Below are positions 51,255 through 60,249 of a stretch of DNA of 64,000 nt, in pieces; position 1 is the stretch's first letter; each line of letters opens with the position of its first letter. The DNA lies in NCBI GenBank assembly GCA_038522735.1, contig JBCBJX010000003.1:1-64000 (forward strand), given 5' to 3'. The DNA comes from JBCBJX01 sp038522735. GTDB taxonomy: Bacteria; Pseudomonadota; Alphaproteobacteria; Caulobacterales; Parvularculaceae. The position numbers and the translations under genes were made by a program. The notes beneath the pieces were generated by a model. It was given only the letters and a program-made list of their open reading frames with translations, had not been told where the DNA came from and ran no database searches.

Positions 51255-52367
51255 ATGAAACTGAAGTTTGCGTGCGCGTCGCTGGCGCTTTTCCCGGCTG
51301 CTGCTTTTGCAGCTCCGATCACGACGGATCTGACATTCGCCGAAGTCGGCGAGCACGTAGCGGGGAACGCGCAGAGCACCCTCGCCACGGTCGGCGATCC
51401 GGACGGCGCGATCTCCAACGATCCGATTTTCAACGGCGTCGGTTCGCTATTTGTCGGCGGCGGTCTTTGCACCGCGACGCTCGTGAACTCGTTTCAGGCG
51501 ATCACCGCCGCCCACTGTTTCGGCGACGGCGCCGGCGACGGCAGCCTCACCAACATCACCACAGACAACGTCGTCCTCGGACTCGGAGACGTCTTCATCG
51601 ACGGCGCGACTGCGTTTTTCGAAGACGTCATCAATATCGCGGAGGTGATCATTAATCCGCTGTGGCTCGGGCCGACGGGCGGGGTGGACGTGCTGCCGGA
51701 CGGATCGCTCGTCCAGGACGTCTTGGGCGACGGCGACATCGCCATCATCAACCTCGCAACGGAGGCGGTCGGCTTCAACACATACGACGTGCTGCTCGAG
51801 CAGACCTTCGACGAACTGTTCCAGCCGCACATTCGCGTCGGTCGCGGTTCCAACAGCCCGCTCGGCGATCCGAGCGATGTCGGGAGCGATCTTGAAATCC
51901 GCGTCGGAGCCAACGAATACGATCTGTTCCTGAGCAACGTTCTCGCCACGGACACGGTTCTGCCCGGCTCGAAGCTTCTTTACGATTGCGACAGCGGCGC
52001 CGTCGCCGACAATTTCCTCCCGAGCTTTTCGACCGCCGGACCGGGTGAGGTTTTCGGGCCTGGTTCCCTCGGCCTCGGCGACATCGAAGCCTGCGCGACG
52101 CCTGGCGATTCCGGCGGCGGCAACTTCATAATCGATCCGTTCACGGGCGAACTCATTCTCGTCGGCGTGACGTCTTTCGGCTCCAGCCCGCAGCAGTTCG
52201 GCGGGTTCGGCGGCGACACCAGCACCGCCGCCCACGGCGACTGGCTTGCGCAAAACCTGTTCGTCACCGGGGGCGGACCGATCCAGCCGGTGTCGGCGCC
52301 CGCGCCGCTCGGTTTGCTAGTCCTCGGCCTTCTCGGCATCGGAGCGGCGGCCCGTCGCCGCAGCTGA
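51255..52367 (+). CDS. Trypsin-like serine protease with PEP-CTERM-like sorting tail
   Basis: 370 residues with a signal peptide (MKLKFACASLALFPAAAFAA). S1 triad: H87 in ITAAHCFG, D161 in DGDIAIINLA, S286 in ATPGDSGGGN. The C-terminal 25 residues (VSAPAPLGLLVLGLLGIGAAARRRS) are a PEP-CTERM-type signal: short motif, one hydrophobic helix and a basic end, which would be processed by an exosortase. Cell-surface or extracellular protease; no exosortase is in the window. The upstream 231-bp gap (51024-51254) ends with an AGGGG ribosome-binding site. Confidence 0.85.
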   Translation: MKLKFACASLALFPAAAFAAPITTDLTFAEVGEHVAGNAQSTLATVGDPDGAISNDPIFNGVGSLFVGGGLCTATLVNSFQAITAAHCFGDGAGDGSLTNITTDNVVLGLGDVFIDGATAFFEDVINIAEVIINPLWLGPTGGVDVLPDGSLVQDVLGDGDIAIINLATEAVGFNTYDVLLEQTFDELFQPHIRVGRGSNSPLGDPSDVGSDLEIRVGANEYDLFLSNVLATDTVLPGSKLLYDCDSGAVADNFLPSFSTAGPGEVFGPGSLGLGDIEACATPGDSGGGNFIIDPFTGELILVGVTSFGSSPQQFGGFGGDTSTAAHGDWLAQNLFVTGGGPIQPVSAPAPLGLLVLGLLGIGAAARRRS

Positions 52368-52378
52368 TTTCGGAGCGT

Positions 52379-52403
52379 CAGGCGCGGCGTCCAGCCGCGC
52401 CTG
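52379..52403 (+). terminator. GC-rich hairpin after the serine protease gene
   Basis: A perfect 10-bp stem (CAGGCGCGGC / GCCGCGCCTG) with a 5-base loop, 12 bp after the protease stop. It lacks a T-tract, so it is either a weak terminator or an mRNA-end stabiliser. The remaining sequence to typA (52404-52555) shows no gene. Confidence 0.45.
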
Positions 52404-52555
52404 AACCCGCATTCGACAAGTCGCCCCTGAAAAGCACTTCCTGAAAAGTAATTCGGGGCGGCGCGACGCACTCCTTTCGCTGCGCCGCAGAAACGGGCTC
52501 GCTTTCCACGTCGTTATCGGCTTTAAGGCGGGCTCCGTTTTCCCCGAGACATCCA

Positions 52556-54391
52556 ATGGACATCCGCAACATCGCGATCATCGCGCACGTCGATCATGGC
52601 AAGACGACGCTGGTCGATCAGCTTCTGAAGGCGTCGCTCTCCGAGCGCGAGGCGGCCGCCCTCGCCGAGCGGGCGATGGACTCCAATGCGCTGGAGAAAG
52701 AGCGGGGCATCACGATCCTCGCCAAGGCGACCTCCGTCGTCTGGGAGGGAACGCGGATCAACATCGTCGATACGCCGGGCCACGCGGATTTCGGCGGCGA
52801 GGTGGAGCGCATCCTCTCCATGGTCGACGGGGTCGTGCTGCTGGTCGACGCTGCTGAAAGCGTCATGCCGCAGACGAAGTTCGTCCTCTCCAAGGCGATC
52901 GGCCTCGGCCTCAAACCCATCGTCGTCATCAACAAGATCGACCGCTCCGACGCCCAGCCGGACGTGACGATCGAGGAGATCTACGATCTGTTCCTTTCTC
53001 TAGAGGCAAGCGACGATCAACTCGACTTCCGGGTGCTCTACGCATCGGGGCGACAGGGCTGGGCCGTCGAAGATCTGGATAAAGAGGAGCGGATCTCGCT
53101 GGAGCCGCTTTTCCGAGCCATCGTCGAGACCGTGCCAGAGCCGAAGGCGACCGCGAACCGGGGCGCCGAGAAGCCCTTCAAGATGCTGGCGACGACGCTT
53201 GAGGCCGACCCCTTTCTCGGCCGCATTCTTACGGGCCTTGTCGAATCCGGCGAGATCGCGACCAACAAAGCGATCAAAGCCATCTCCCGCGAGGGGAAGT
53301 CGGTCGAGCAGGCGCGAGTCTCGAAGATCCTCGCCTTCCGCGGCCTGGAGCGCCAGCCGATCGAGCGGGCCGAAGCGGGCGACATCATCGCCATCGCCGG
53401 GCTGCAGACCGCGACGGTCGCCGACACCTTATGCGATCTTTCCGTCTCCGAACCGATCGCGGCGACCCCCATCGATCCTCCGACGCTCTCCATGACGGTC
53501 GGCATCAATGATTCCCCGCTCGCGGGCCGCGAAGGCGACAAGGTGCAGAGCCGGGTGATCCGCACCCGCCTCCTGCGCGAGGCGGAAGGCAATGTCGCGA
53601 TCCGCATCTCCGAAACGCCGAGCGGGGAAGCCTTCGAGGTCGCCGGGCGCGGCGAGCTGCAGCTCGGCGTCCTCATCGAGACCATGCGCCGCGAAGGCTT
53701 CGAACTCGCCATTTCGCGGCCCCGCGTTCTCTATAAAGAGAACCCGGAGACCGGCCAGCGCCTCGAGCCCTATGAAAGCGTCACGGTGGACGTGGACGAG
53801 GAGTATTCCGGCGTCGTCATCGAGAAGATTTCGCTGCGCAAGGGCGAAATGCAGGACATGCGCAATACGGGCGCCGGCAAGCAGCGCCTCGTCTTCCGCG
53901 CCCCGTCCCGCGGCCTCATCGGCTATCACGGCGAGTTCCTGACGGACACCCGCGGCACCGGCGTGATGAACCGCGTGTTCGAGACCTATGGCCCTTACGC
54001 CGGCCCGATCGAGGGACGCGGCAAAGGCGCTCTTATCTCCTCAGAAGACGGAGAGGCGGTCGCTTTCGCGCTCTTCGGGCTTGAAGATCGCGGCAAGCTT
54101 TTTGTCGAGCCGCAGACGAAGGTCTATCAGGGCATGATCATCGGCGAGCATTCGCGCGACAATGATCTCGACGTGAACCCGATCAAGACGAAGAAGCTGA
54201 CCAACATTCGCGCCGCCGGCAAGGACGATGCGATCAAGCTCTCGCCGATCACGCCGATGACGTTGGAGCAGGCGATCGCCTATATTCAGAACGACGAGCT
54301 GGTGGAGGTGACGCCGAAATCTGTCCGTCTAAGGAAGAAAGCGCTCATCCCGCACGAGCGCAAGAAGCTCGCGAAGCTGGAGGCGGAGTAG
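52556..54391 (+). CDS. typA: Translational GTPase TypA/BipA
   Basis: 611 residues. Ribosome-binding GTPase of the EF-G family for stress and 50S assembly. G1 AHVDHGKTTLVDQL, G2 ERGITILAKATSV, G3 DTPGHADFGGEVER, G4 NKIDR, and EF-G-like domains II, III and V, with the BipA C-terminal domain from about 490. MDIRNIAIIAHVDHGKT is the family start. Transcribed alone. Confidence 0.97.
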   Translation: MDIRNIAIIAHVDHGKTTLVDQLLKASLSEREAAALAERAMDSNALEKERGITILAKATSVVWEGTRINIVDTPGHADFGGEVERILSMVDGVVLLVDAAESVMPQTKFVLSKAIGLGLKPIVVINKIDRSDAQPDVTIEEIYDLFLSLEASDDQLDFRVLYASGRQGWAVEDLDKEERISLEPLFRAIVETVPEPKATANRGAEKPFKMLATTLEADPFLGRILTGLVESGEIATNKAIKAISREGKSVEQARVSKILAFRGLERQPIERAEAGDIIAIAGLQTATVADTLCDLSVSEPIAATPIDPPTLSMTVGINDSPLAGREGDKVQSRVIRTRLLREAEGNVAIRISETPSGEAFEVAGRGELQLGVLIETMRREGFELAISRPRVLYKENPETGQRLEPYESVTVDVDEEYSGVVIEKISLRKGEMQDMRNTGAGKQRLVFRAPSRGLIGYHGEFLTDTRGTGVMNRVFETYGPYAGPIEGRGKGALISSEDGEAVAFALFGLEDRGKLFVEPQTKVYQGMIIGEHSRDNDLDVNPIKTKKLTNIRAAGKDDAIKLSPITPMTLEQAIAYIQNDELVEVTPKSVRLRKKALIPHERKKLAKLEAE

Positions 54392-54422
54392 CCTCCAGCG
54401 TCGTGCATTCTGTTTCCGGCGA

Positions 54423-54815
54423 TCAGTCCCCGTTCCGGTCTCGGCGAATGAAGATCCGCGAGATAATCAGAACAAGGCCGATCGCGCCGGGGATCGCGGC
54501 GACACCCGCAAGGATGACCGGAACTTCATCGTCCCCGGACGCGTAGCCGATCGCCTGGCCGAGAACGACAAGCCCGAACGCAACGCCGAGAAGCACGGCG
54601 CCGCCGACGCCGATGCCTGATCCGGATTCGGTGTCGGCGAGGCCGAGCGCCCGGATCGTCTCCGGCGAGAGTCCCTTGCCCGATGCGGCGAGCTCGCGGA
54701 TGGTTTTCTGGCGGTCCCGGTTGCGCTGAACGGAAAAGATGTTCCCGATCAGGATGATGGCGATAACGAAGGCGAAGACGAGCAAAAGGTCTCCGTCAAA
54801 GTTGAAAAAGTCCAT
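54423..54815 (-). CDS. Small membrane protein, conserved hypothetical
   Basis: 130 residues from ATG 54815. One N-terminal helix (about 8-28, LLLVFAFVIAIILIGNIF), a charged cytoplasmic segment (QRNRDRQKTIRELAASGKGLSPETIRALG), then two helices (about 70-90 and 98-122) and a basic tail. The RQKTIRELAASGKGLSPETIRA segment occurs in DUF6249-type membrane proteins, but I am not certain of the assignment. No function can be stated. It converges with typA (31 bp). Confidence 0.7.
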   Translation of the reverse strand: MDFFNFDGDLLLVFAFVIAIILIGNIFSVQRNRDRQKTIRELAASGKGLSPETIRALGLADTESGSGIGVGGAVLLGVAFGLVVLGQAIGYASGDDEVPVILAGVAAIPGAIGLVLIISRIFIRRDRNGD

Positions 54816-55001
54816 GGCGAACCCCCTGTCATTGTTATTCGCTTGAAGTATCGGGCTTTTCCGCCCGCCTGTCATCGGCGCCCGCCGCATGGGGCCGACG
54901 GCTCGTCGCAAAGGGGGCGTTTACCCTTGGCCGTCATCATCCTTGCCTCTAAACTTTAACGGCTTGCGCGATCGGGCGACGCGCGAACCGGGGAGCCGGA
55001 C

Positions 55002-55220
55002 GTGACGCGCGATCGATCCATATACGACCCCGTCGCCGTCGAGATCGACGGCGAAACGGTATTTATGCCGCGCTGGATGACGCGCACTGTCGGCCGCCGC
55101 CGGCGCGACGCCGAAGGTCCCGAACGCCGCGTTTTCATCAGCCGGTTCGACGCCCCGCCGCCGGTCGGCGCAAAACCTCAAGGCGTTCCCGCGGGCCCGC
55201 GCGAGCCGTCGACGCACTGA
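55002..55220 (+). CDS. Small basic protein, unknown function
   Basis: 72 residues from GTG 55002 with a GGGGAG ribosome-binding site 7 bp upstream. Composition is Arg/Pro-rich, with a short conserved-looking start (YDPVAVEIDGETVFMPRW). No domain is recognised. It could be a real small gene or a chance frame; the ribosome-binding site and its own gap (54816-55001 before, 66 bp after) favour a gene. Confidence 0.5.
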   Translation: MTRDRSIYDPVAVEIDGETVFMPRWMTRTVGRRRRDAEGPERRVFISRFDAPPPVGAKPQGVPAGPREPSTH

Positions 55221-55286
55221 CCGGCGTAGCGCGCCGATTGACGTCCGCGTCCGGCGCACGCAACAGGAGGGAAAGCGGGTCCCTCC

Positions 55287-56801
55287 ATGCTCTTCAACTC
55301 ATTCGTCTTCATCGGCGCGTTCCTGCCGCTCTGCCTTCTCGTTTATTACGCGACGGGGAAGGCGGCGGGCTTCGGACCCGTCCAGAAGGCGATCCTCGTT
55401 CTCTTCTCCCTCTTCTTCTACGGCTTCTGGAAGCCGATTTATCTGGGGCTCCTCTTCGCCTCGCTGGTCGTCAATTACGGGGCGTTCAAATGGATGCGCG
55501 CCGCGCCCGACCGGGGGCGGACGATCATGGTCCTCGGGATCGCCTTCAATCTCTGCCTACTCGGATACTTCAAATACGCCGGCTTCTTCGCCGAGAGCCT
55601 TTCGCTTCTGCCAGGTCTTGAGTTTCCCGCTCTCAACATCGCCCTGCCGCTCGCGATTTCTTTCTTCACATTCCAGCAGATCGCTTTTCTGGTCGACGCG
55701 CGCAAAGATCAGACGTTCGACTATTCAATTATCGACTACTCGTTTTTCGTTACGTTCTTCCCGCAGCTTATCGCCGGGCCGATCGTCCATCACAAGGAGA
55801 TCATCCCGCAATATGCGAGCCTTGCGGAGCGCTCCAACATCCTCCGCAATCTGCATATCGGGCTCGCCGTTTTCACGCTCGGCCTTGCAAAGAAAGTGCT
55901 GCTCGCGGACAGCTTCGCCCAGTACGCAACGCCGGTGTTCGCCGCTGCCGACGGCGGCGCGTCGATCGGGTTTCAGGACGCCTGGACCGGCGCGCTCGCC
56001 TACACCCTGCAGCTTTATTTCGATTTCTCCGGCTACAGCGAAATGGCGATCGGCCTTGCGGCCATGTTCGGGCTGAAGCTGCCGGTCAATTTCTCCATGC
56101 CCTATAAAGCGCGGAACATTTCCGATTTCTGGCGGCGCTGGCACATCACCCTGTCGGAGTTCCTGCGCGACTATCTCTATATTCCCCTCGGCGGGAACCG
56201 GAAGGGACGCGCCCGGCGTTATCTCAATCTCTTCATCACCATGCTCCTCGGAGGGCTCTGGCACGGGGCGGGGTGGACCTTCGTCTTCTGGGGCGGGCTT
56301 CACGGCGCTTACCTCGCGCTCAATCAGGCGACGAACGATTTCGCGCCGCGCCTCGCCGAGGCGGTGAGGAGGGCGCCGCTCCTGCCATACGTCCTCACTT
56401 TCGGCGCAGTGGTCTATGCATGGGTGTTCTTCCGGGCGGAAACGTTCGGAGGCGCCCTCGCCATCGTCGCGGCGATGAGCGACGTTCCGTCTTACGCCGA
56501 GCCCGCCGCCATCGCGCCAGCGATACGTTCGGGCCTCGCCGCCGATCTTCCGGGCGGGGCTGTCCTTCATCTCGCGATCGGCCTTGCGATCGTCTTCTTC
56601 GCGCCCTCGACGCTCGAGATCGCGGCCGACAACGACACGGCGCTGAAGCGCGGCGCCGTCTATCAGCCGCCGGCTGGCCCGCGCTTCGCTCTCGCTCGCG
56701 CGGTTTTGGCGAACCCCGTCGTGATTGCGGCCCTTTTCATTCTCTCGCTCTACCAGGTGCTGCTCGCCGGCGCCGGCGAATTTCTCTACTTTAACTTCTG
56801 A
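55287..56801 (+). CDS. MBOAT family O-acyltransferase (AlgI-like)
   Basis: 504 residues, about ten transmembrane helices. MLFNSFVFIGAFLPLCLLVYYA and FKYAGFFAESL are AlgI-type openings; the MBOAT active region includes NISDFWRRWHITLSEFLRDYLYIPLGGNRKGR and GGLWHGAGWTFVFWGGLHG with the catalytic His. Such proteins move acetyl groups across the inner membrane for O-acetylation of polysaccharides. The SGNH gene 11 bp downstream is the expected periplasmic partner. Confidence 0.93.
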   Translation: MLFNSFVFIGAFLPLCLLVYYATGKAAGFGPVQKAILVLFSLFFYGFWKPIYLGLLFASLVVNYGAFKWMRAAPDRGRTIMVLGIAFNLCLLGYFKYAGFFAESLSLLPGLEFPALNIALPLAISFFTFQQIAFLVDARKDQTFDYSIIDYSFFVTFFPQLIAGPIVHHKEIIPQYASLAERSNILRNLHIGLAVFTLGLAKKVLLADSFAQYATPVFAAADGGASIGFQDAWTGALAYTLQLYFDFSGYSEMAIGLAAMFGLKLPVNFSMPYKARNISDFWRRWHITLSEFLRDYLYIPLGGNRKGRARRYLNLFITMLLGGLWHGAGWTFVFWGGLHGAYLALNQATNDFAPRLAEAVRRAPLLPYVLTFGAVVYAWVFFRAETFGGALAIVAAMSDVPSYAEPAAIAPAIRSGLAADLPGGAVLHLAIGLAIVFFAPSTLEIAADNDTALKRGAVYQPPAGPRFALARAVLANPVVIAALFILSLYQVLLAGAGEFLYFNF

Positions 56802-56812
56802 AGGAGAGGCGC

Positions 56813-57865
56813 ATGCGGACGGGCGGGCACGGGATCTGGATCAGCGTTTTCATCGGCGTGCTGGTCGCCGCGCTTTCGAGCGTCGAAGCCTTCTACCGCC
56901 ATGTCGGCTGCCATTCGATCACCGCCTGCCGGCGCGTCGACGTCGTCTCCAGCGTCGTTAAAGAGAAGACGACGGCGGTTTTCGGCGCAAGCGTCACTTA
57001 CGGCGCTTTTTACTATATGCCGGCGATCGATCCGCAGACGCTTAATCTGACGTCGAACGGCGCGACCACCTTCACCGGCAACGCGATCCTGTTTGAAGAC
57101 ATGCTCACGCGCACAGACGATCTTCAGCGGATGTTTTATTTCACGCCTGCGGAGCTTTTTACGAAGCAACCGCTGAAGGACGACGCGCGGCAACGCAATT
57201 ACTTTTCGAACGTGTTCGACGCGCCTCATGACGTCGTTCGCGCGACCGCCATGTACGAGGCGCGCGAGCGCGACATTTACCTCCCGGCGCCGCGGCGTTT
57301 TCTGGAGAAGCGCTCCGCCGCCCTCATCGAACCGCGCGCTCGGCTCCGCGAGGCGGCGGCGCGCGCTCGCTCGATCGACGGCGCCTCGCTTCGATGGTGG
57401 ATCGAACGCAATGCAGGTCTGGAGCAGCCGCCAGTCGCCGGCGAAGCCTGGCGGTCGTCCGTGGGGCGTCAGCGGGCGCGATTGATTTCGCCTTTCAGGC
57501 CCTCCGTACAGGCAGGAAACGCCCTTCGGCGCATTTCGGACGTGTGCGCCGCACGCGGGATCGCTTGTCACATAGTGCTCGCGCCGACCCATGAGATCGC
57601 CGCCGAGGCGCTGGCTGCCGATCCTGCATGGGCGGCGTTTCGCGCCGAACAGCCCGGTTTCTGCTGGCTCGACATGAACGGTCCGCGCGCGTGGCCGAGC
57701 GGCGCTTTCCGCGATGATCTGCACCTCATCCGTCCGTGGGAGCTTTACTACCGCAAGATGCTGATGACCGAGGTCCTTGGAGCAGCGACGGCGGACGAGC
57801 GCGCGCCATACGTCATGCCTGGCTCCGAAGCGGCCTGTGCAGGCTTTGTCGAAGATCAGTCGTAG
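56813..57865 (+). CDS. SGNH-type protein, putative polysaccharide O-acetyltransferase partner
   Basis: 350 residues: an N-terminal signal anchor (about 8-26), then an SGNH-like domain with FGASVTYGAFYY (Ser-containing block I) and DDLHLIRPWE (DxxH, block V) near the end (about 305), separated by about 240 residues. AlgX/AlgJ-like proteins of this type O-acetylate exopolysaccharide with an MBOAT partner, which is the gene upstream. Sequence similarity to AlgX is not obvious, so the role rests on motifs and position. Its 3' end overlaps the convergent DUF3299 gene. Confidence 0.72.
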   Translation: MRTGGHGIWISVFIGVLVAALSSVEAFYRHVGCHSITACRRVDVVSSVVKEKTTAVFGASVTYGAFYYMPAIDPQTLNLTSNGATTFTGNAILFEDMLTRTDDLQRMFYFTPAELFTKQPLKDDARQRNYFSNVFDAPHDVVRATAMYEARERDIYLPAPRRFLEKRSAALIEPRARLREAAARARSIDGASLRWWIERNAGLEQPPVAGEAWRSSVGRQRARLISPFRPSVQAGNALRRISDVCAARGIACHIVLAPTHEIAAEALAADPAWAAFRAEQPGFCWLDMNGPRAWPSGAFRDDLHLIRPWELYYRKMLMTEVLGAATADERAPYVMPGSEAACAGFVEDQS

Positions 57866-58383
57866 GGTTCGACCTTGGTCAGATCGAGGGTGTAGGCGGC
57901 GTCGCCGAGGCCGTTCAGGTTCTTCTCCGTCGAAAGAACGCCTTCGATCCAGACCGGCGCCCAGAGCTCTTTGATCTGAACCGGTTGCTCCGTCCGTACA
58001 TAGACGACCTGGTTGGGCGGCGGGGGCGGCGTGTGGATGCAGGCGCCGAAATAGGGAACCAGCAGGAACTCCGAGATCGATCCCTTTGGGTTGTAGTCGA
58101 ACGGGAGAACGTATCCGGGCATGCGGATAAACGCGCCGTCGAGCTCCTCCACCACATTGAAGGTGCCGATCTGCGGCACGGGCGGATCGTCGCCTGGGAA
58201 ACCGCTCTGGCCCAGGAGGTTCTTCTGCTGTTCCATGTAAAGCTGCGCCAGCACCTCCTCTTCGCCCTCCGGCAGAAGATCGGTCCACTTGATCTCCTGC
58301 GGCCCATCCTCAGCGCCGGCGAGCGAAACGAGGAGGAGCGTCGCCGCGACGGCGAAAACGCGAAGCAAAGTCTGCAGCATCAT
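57856..58383 (-). CDS. DUF3299 exported protein
   Basis: 175 residues from ATG 58383 (ATG 58380 equally possible) with a signal peptide (MLQTLLRVFAVAATLLLVSLAGA). IKWTDLLPEGEE, IRMPGYVLPFDYN, EFLLVPYFGACIHTPPPPPNQVVYV (with a conserved Cys-x-His) and WAPVWIEGVL are the DUF3299 landmarks. The family is periplasmic, often near ABC or lipoprotein-export genes, with unknown role. It is translationally coupled to the membrane-protein gene upstream (stop/start overlap). Confidence 0.85.
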   Translation of the reverse strand: MMLQTLLRVFAVAATLLLVSLAGAEDGPQEIKWTDLLPEGEEEVLAQLYMEQQKNLLGQSGFPGDDPPVPQIGTFNVVEELDGAFIRMPGYVLPFDYNPKGSISEFLLVPYFGACIHTPPPPPNQVVYVRTEQPVQIKELWAPVWIEGVLSTEKNLNGLGDAAYTLDLTKVEPYD

Positions 58384-58814
58384 GATTTTCTCAAGACGGC
58401 GAAAACGAGCCCGCCAAGGGCGCCGGCGGCGAGCTGCGCGACAAGTCCGGGCGTCGACTGGGCGCCGATGATCGGGACGACGTCGAACTGGCGGTACATG
58501 AGAAAGAGGGCGAGCCCGATCGCCGCCGCGCCCGCGGCCGGAAACCGCAGGAAGCGGATCGGCGCCAGAACCTGTCCGACGAGCCATCCGACGGGTAGGG
58601 CGACCCCGAAACCCGCCGCGATCACCGCGCCGTAGGCCGGCGCGACGCCGACAAGGTCCTTCCAGGTCTGCGAAAGCCGTTCGGAGAGCGTTACGTCTGC
58701 GCCGAGGTCCTGCAGTCCCGCGAGCACGAAATGGGTTGAAGCGGCCGAGGCGGCGACGAGCGCCGTCGCGGCGGCGAGAAGATAGGCGACGATAAGACGG
58801 GCCGCGGCGCCCAT
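58380..58814 (-). CDS. Four-helix membrane protein, unknown function
   Basis: 144 residues with four hydrophobic helices (about 6-30, 58-82, 90-108 and 122-142). No motif is recognised. The stop overlaps the DUF3299 start, so the pair is one unit; a joint role in the envelope is possible. Confidence 0.72.
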   Translation of the reverse strand: MGAAARLIVAYLLAAATALVAASAASTHFVLAGLQDLGADVTLSERLSQTWKDLVGVAPAYGAVIAAGFGVALPVGWLVGQVLAPIRFLRFPAAGAAAIGLALFLMYRQFDVVPIIGAQSTPGLVAQLAAGALGGLVFAVLRKS

Positions 58815-58931
58815 GGACGAGACCTTTCAAGAGGCGGTTTGACAGCTATCTAACGCAGCGGCCCGGCGCGGTAAAATTGGGTCCGCGCCGGTTTCGCGTT
58901 AAAGAGCCGTCGCCCGCCAAGGAGATCGCCC

Positions 58932-60074
58932 ATGCGCACCTGTTTTGCAGCTGCATTCGCCGCCGTCGCCGCGAGCCCCGTGCTCGCCGCCGACCCGTTT
59001 ACGATCGAGGAGCCCGCTCCGCGGGAGGACGTTTCCGTCGAAGTGCTGGTCGACGGTCTCACCCAGCCCTGGGGCCTCGCTCTGCTGCCGGACGGCCGCA
59101 TGCTGGTGACCGAGCGCCCCGGCCGATTGCGCCTTGTCGACGCCGACGGCGCACTCGCGCCGACCCCGGTGACGGGCCTTCCTCCGATCTATGTCGACAA
59201 TCAAGCGGGGCTCTTCGACGTCGTTCCGCACCCGGACTTCGCAGACAACAGTCTCCTCTATATTTCATACGCCCACGGCGACAAGGATGCGAACGCCCTG
59301 CGGATCGCCCGCGCCGGCTTCGACGGCGCCGCCCTTCAGAATTTCGAGGTGTTGTTCGAAGTCGATCCTCTGAAGAAAGGCGGCGCCCACTACGGCGCGA
59401 AGATCGCCTTCCTCCCCGACGGTACGTTCATGGCGACGACCGGCGAGGGTTACGGCTATCGGGAAAAAGCCCAGAAGACGGACAATCACTTCGGCAAGAC
59501 GATCCGTCTCAACGCGGACGGCTCCATCCCTGCCGACAACCCCTTCGTCGGCGAGGACGGTCTGGACGCGATCTACAGTTACGGCCACCGCAACCCTCAG
59601 GGCCTCGCCTATGACGCAGTGCGCGGCGTCATCTTCGAGCACGAGCACGGGCCGAAAGGCGGCGACGAGATCAACGTCATAAAGGCGGGTCGGAATTACG
59701 GCTGGCCGCTCGCGACTTACGGCGTCGATTACTCCGGCGCCCAGATCTCGCCGTATCAGGAGTATCGCGGCACGACCCAGCCCGTCCTCCAGTGGACGCC
59801 GTCCATCGCGCCCTCAGGGCTCGCGGTTTATTCCGGCGACCTGTTCGCCGAGTGGGAGGGCGACCTTCTTGTCGGCGCGCTTTCCTATCGCGAGCTCCGC
59901 CGGGTCGAGATGGAGGGTGATGAGCCGGTCGCCCAGTACTCGCTGCTGAAAGATCGCAAGGAGCGGGTCCGCGATGTGCGCGTCGGCGAGGACGGCGCGA
60001 TCTACGTCGTCAGCTCCGAAGAACGCAAAGGCGGCGAGCGGGGCAAAGTGCTGCGTCTGACGCCTGCGAAGTGA
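58932..60074 (+). CDS. PQQ-dependent sugar dehydrogenase (YliI/aldose sugar dehydrogenase family)
   Basis: 380 residues with a signal peptide (MRTCFAAAFAAVAASPVLAA). Six-bladed propeller: LTQPWGLALLPDGRMLVTERPGRL is the first blade; VPHPDFADNSLLYISYAHGD, YGHRNPQGLAYD (with the conserved His-Arg-Asn) and WEHEHGPKGGDEIN-type EHEHGPKGGDEINV form the active region. These periplasmic enzymes oxidise aldose sugars using PQQ. Monocistronic; the 175-bp gap to the OmpA gene shows no other gene. Confidence 0.92.
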   Translation: MRTCFAAAFAAVAASPVLAADPFTIEEPAPREDVSVEVLVDGLTQPWGLALLPDGRMLVTERPGRLRLVDADGALAPTPVTGLPPIYVDNQAGLFDVVPHPDFADNSLLYISYAHGDKDANALRIARAGFDGAALQNFEVLFEVDPLKKGGAHYGAKIAFLPDGTFMATTGEGYGYREKAQKTDNHFGKTIRLNADGSIPADNPFVGEDGLDAIYSYGHRNPQGLAYDAVRGVIFEHEHGPKGGDEINVIKAGRNYGWPLATYGVDYSGAQISPYQEYRGTTQPVLQWTPSIAPSGLAVYSGDLFAEWEGDLLVGALSYRELRRVEMEGDEPVAQYSLLKDRKERVRDVRVGEDGAIYVVSSEERKGGERGKVLRLTPAK

Positions 60075-60249
60075 CGATGGGAAGCAACGGGTGGATTGCG
60101 GCGTTGCGGCAACACTCCCGCCGCCGCTCTCCGCCGAACGGCGCATCCCGGGGACGACCGCTATAATTTCGACATAGAGAAGTCGTAAACACTAGATGAA
60201 TCGCGGCCAGCCGCTATCATTCCGCGCGATATCCTAGAGGAGGGGAACC

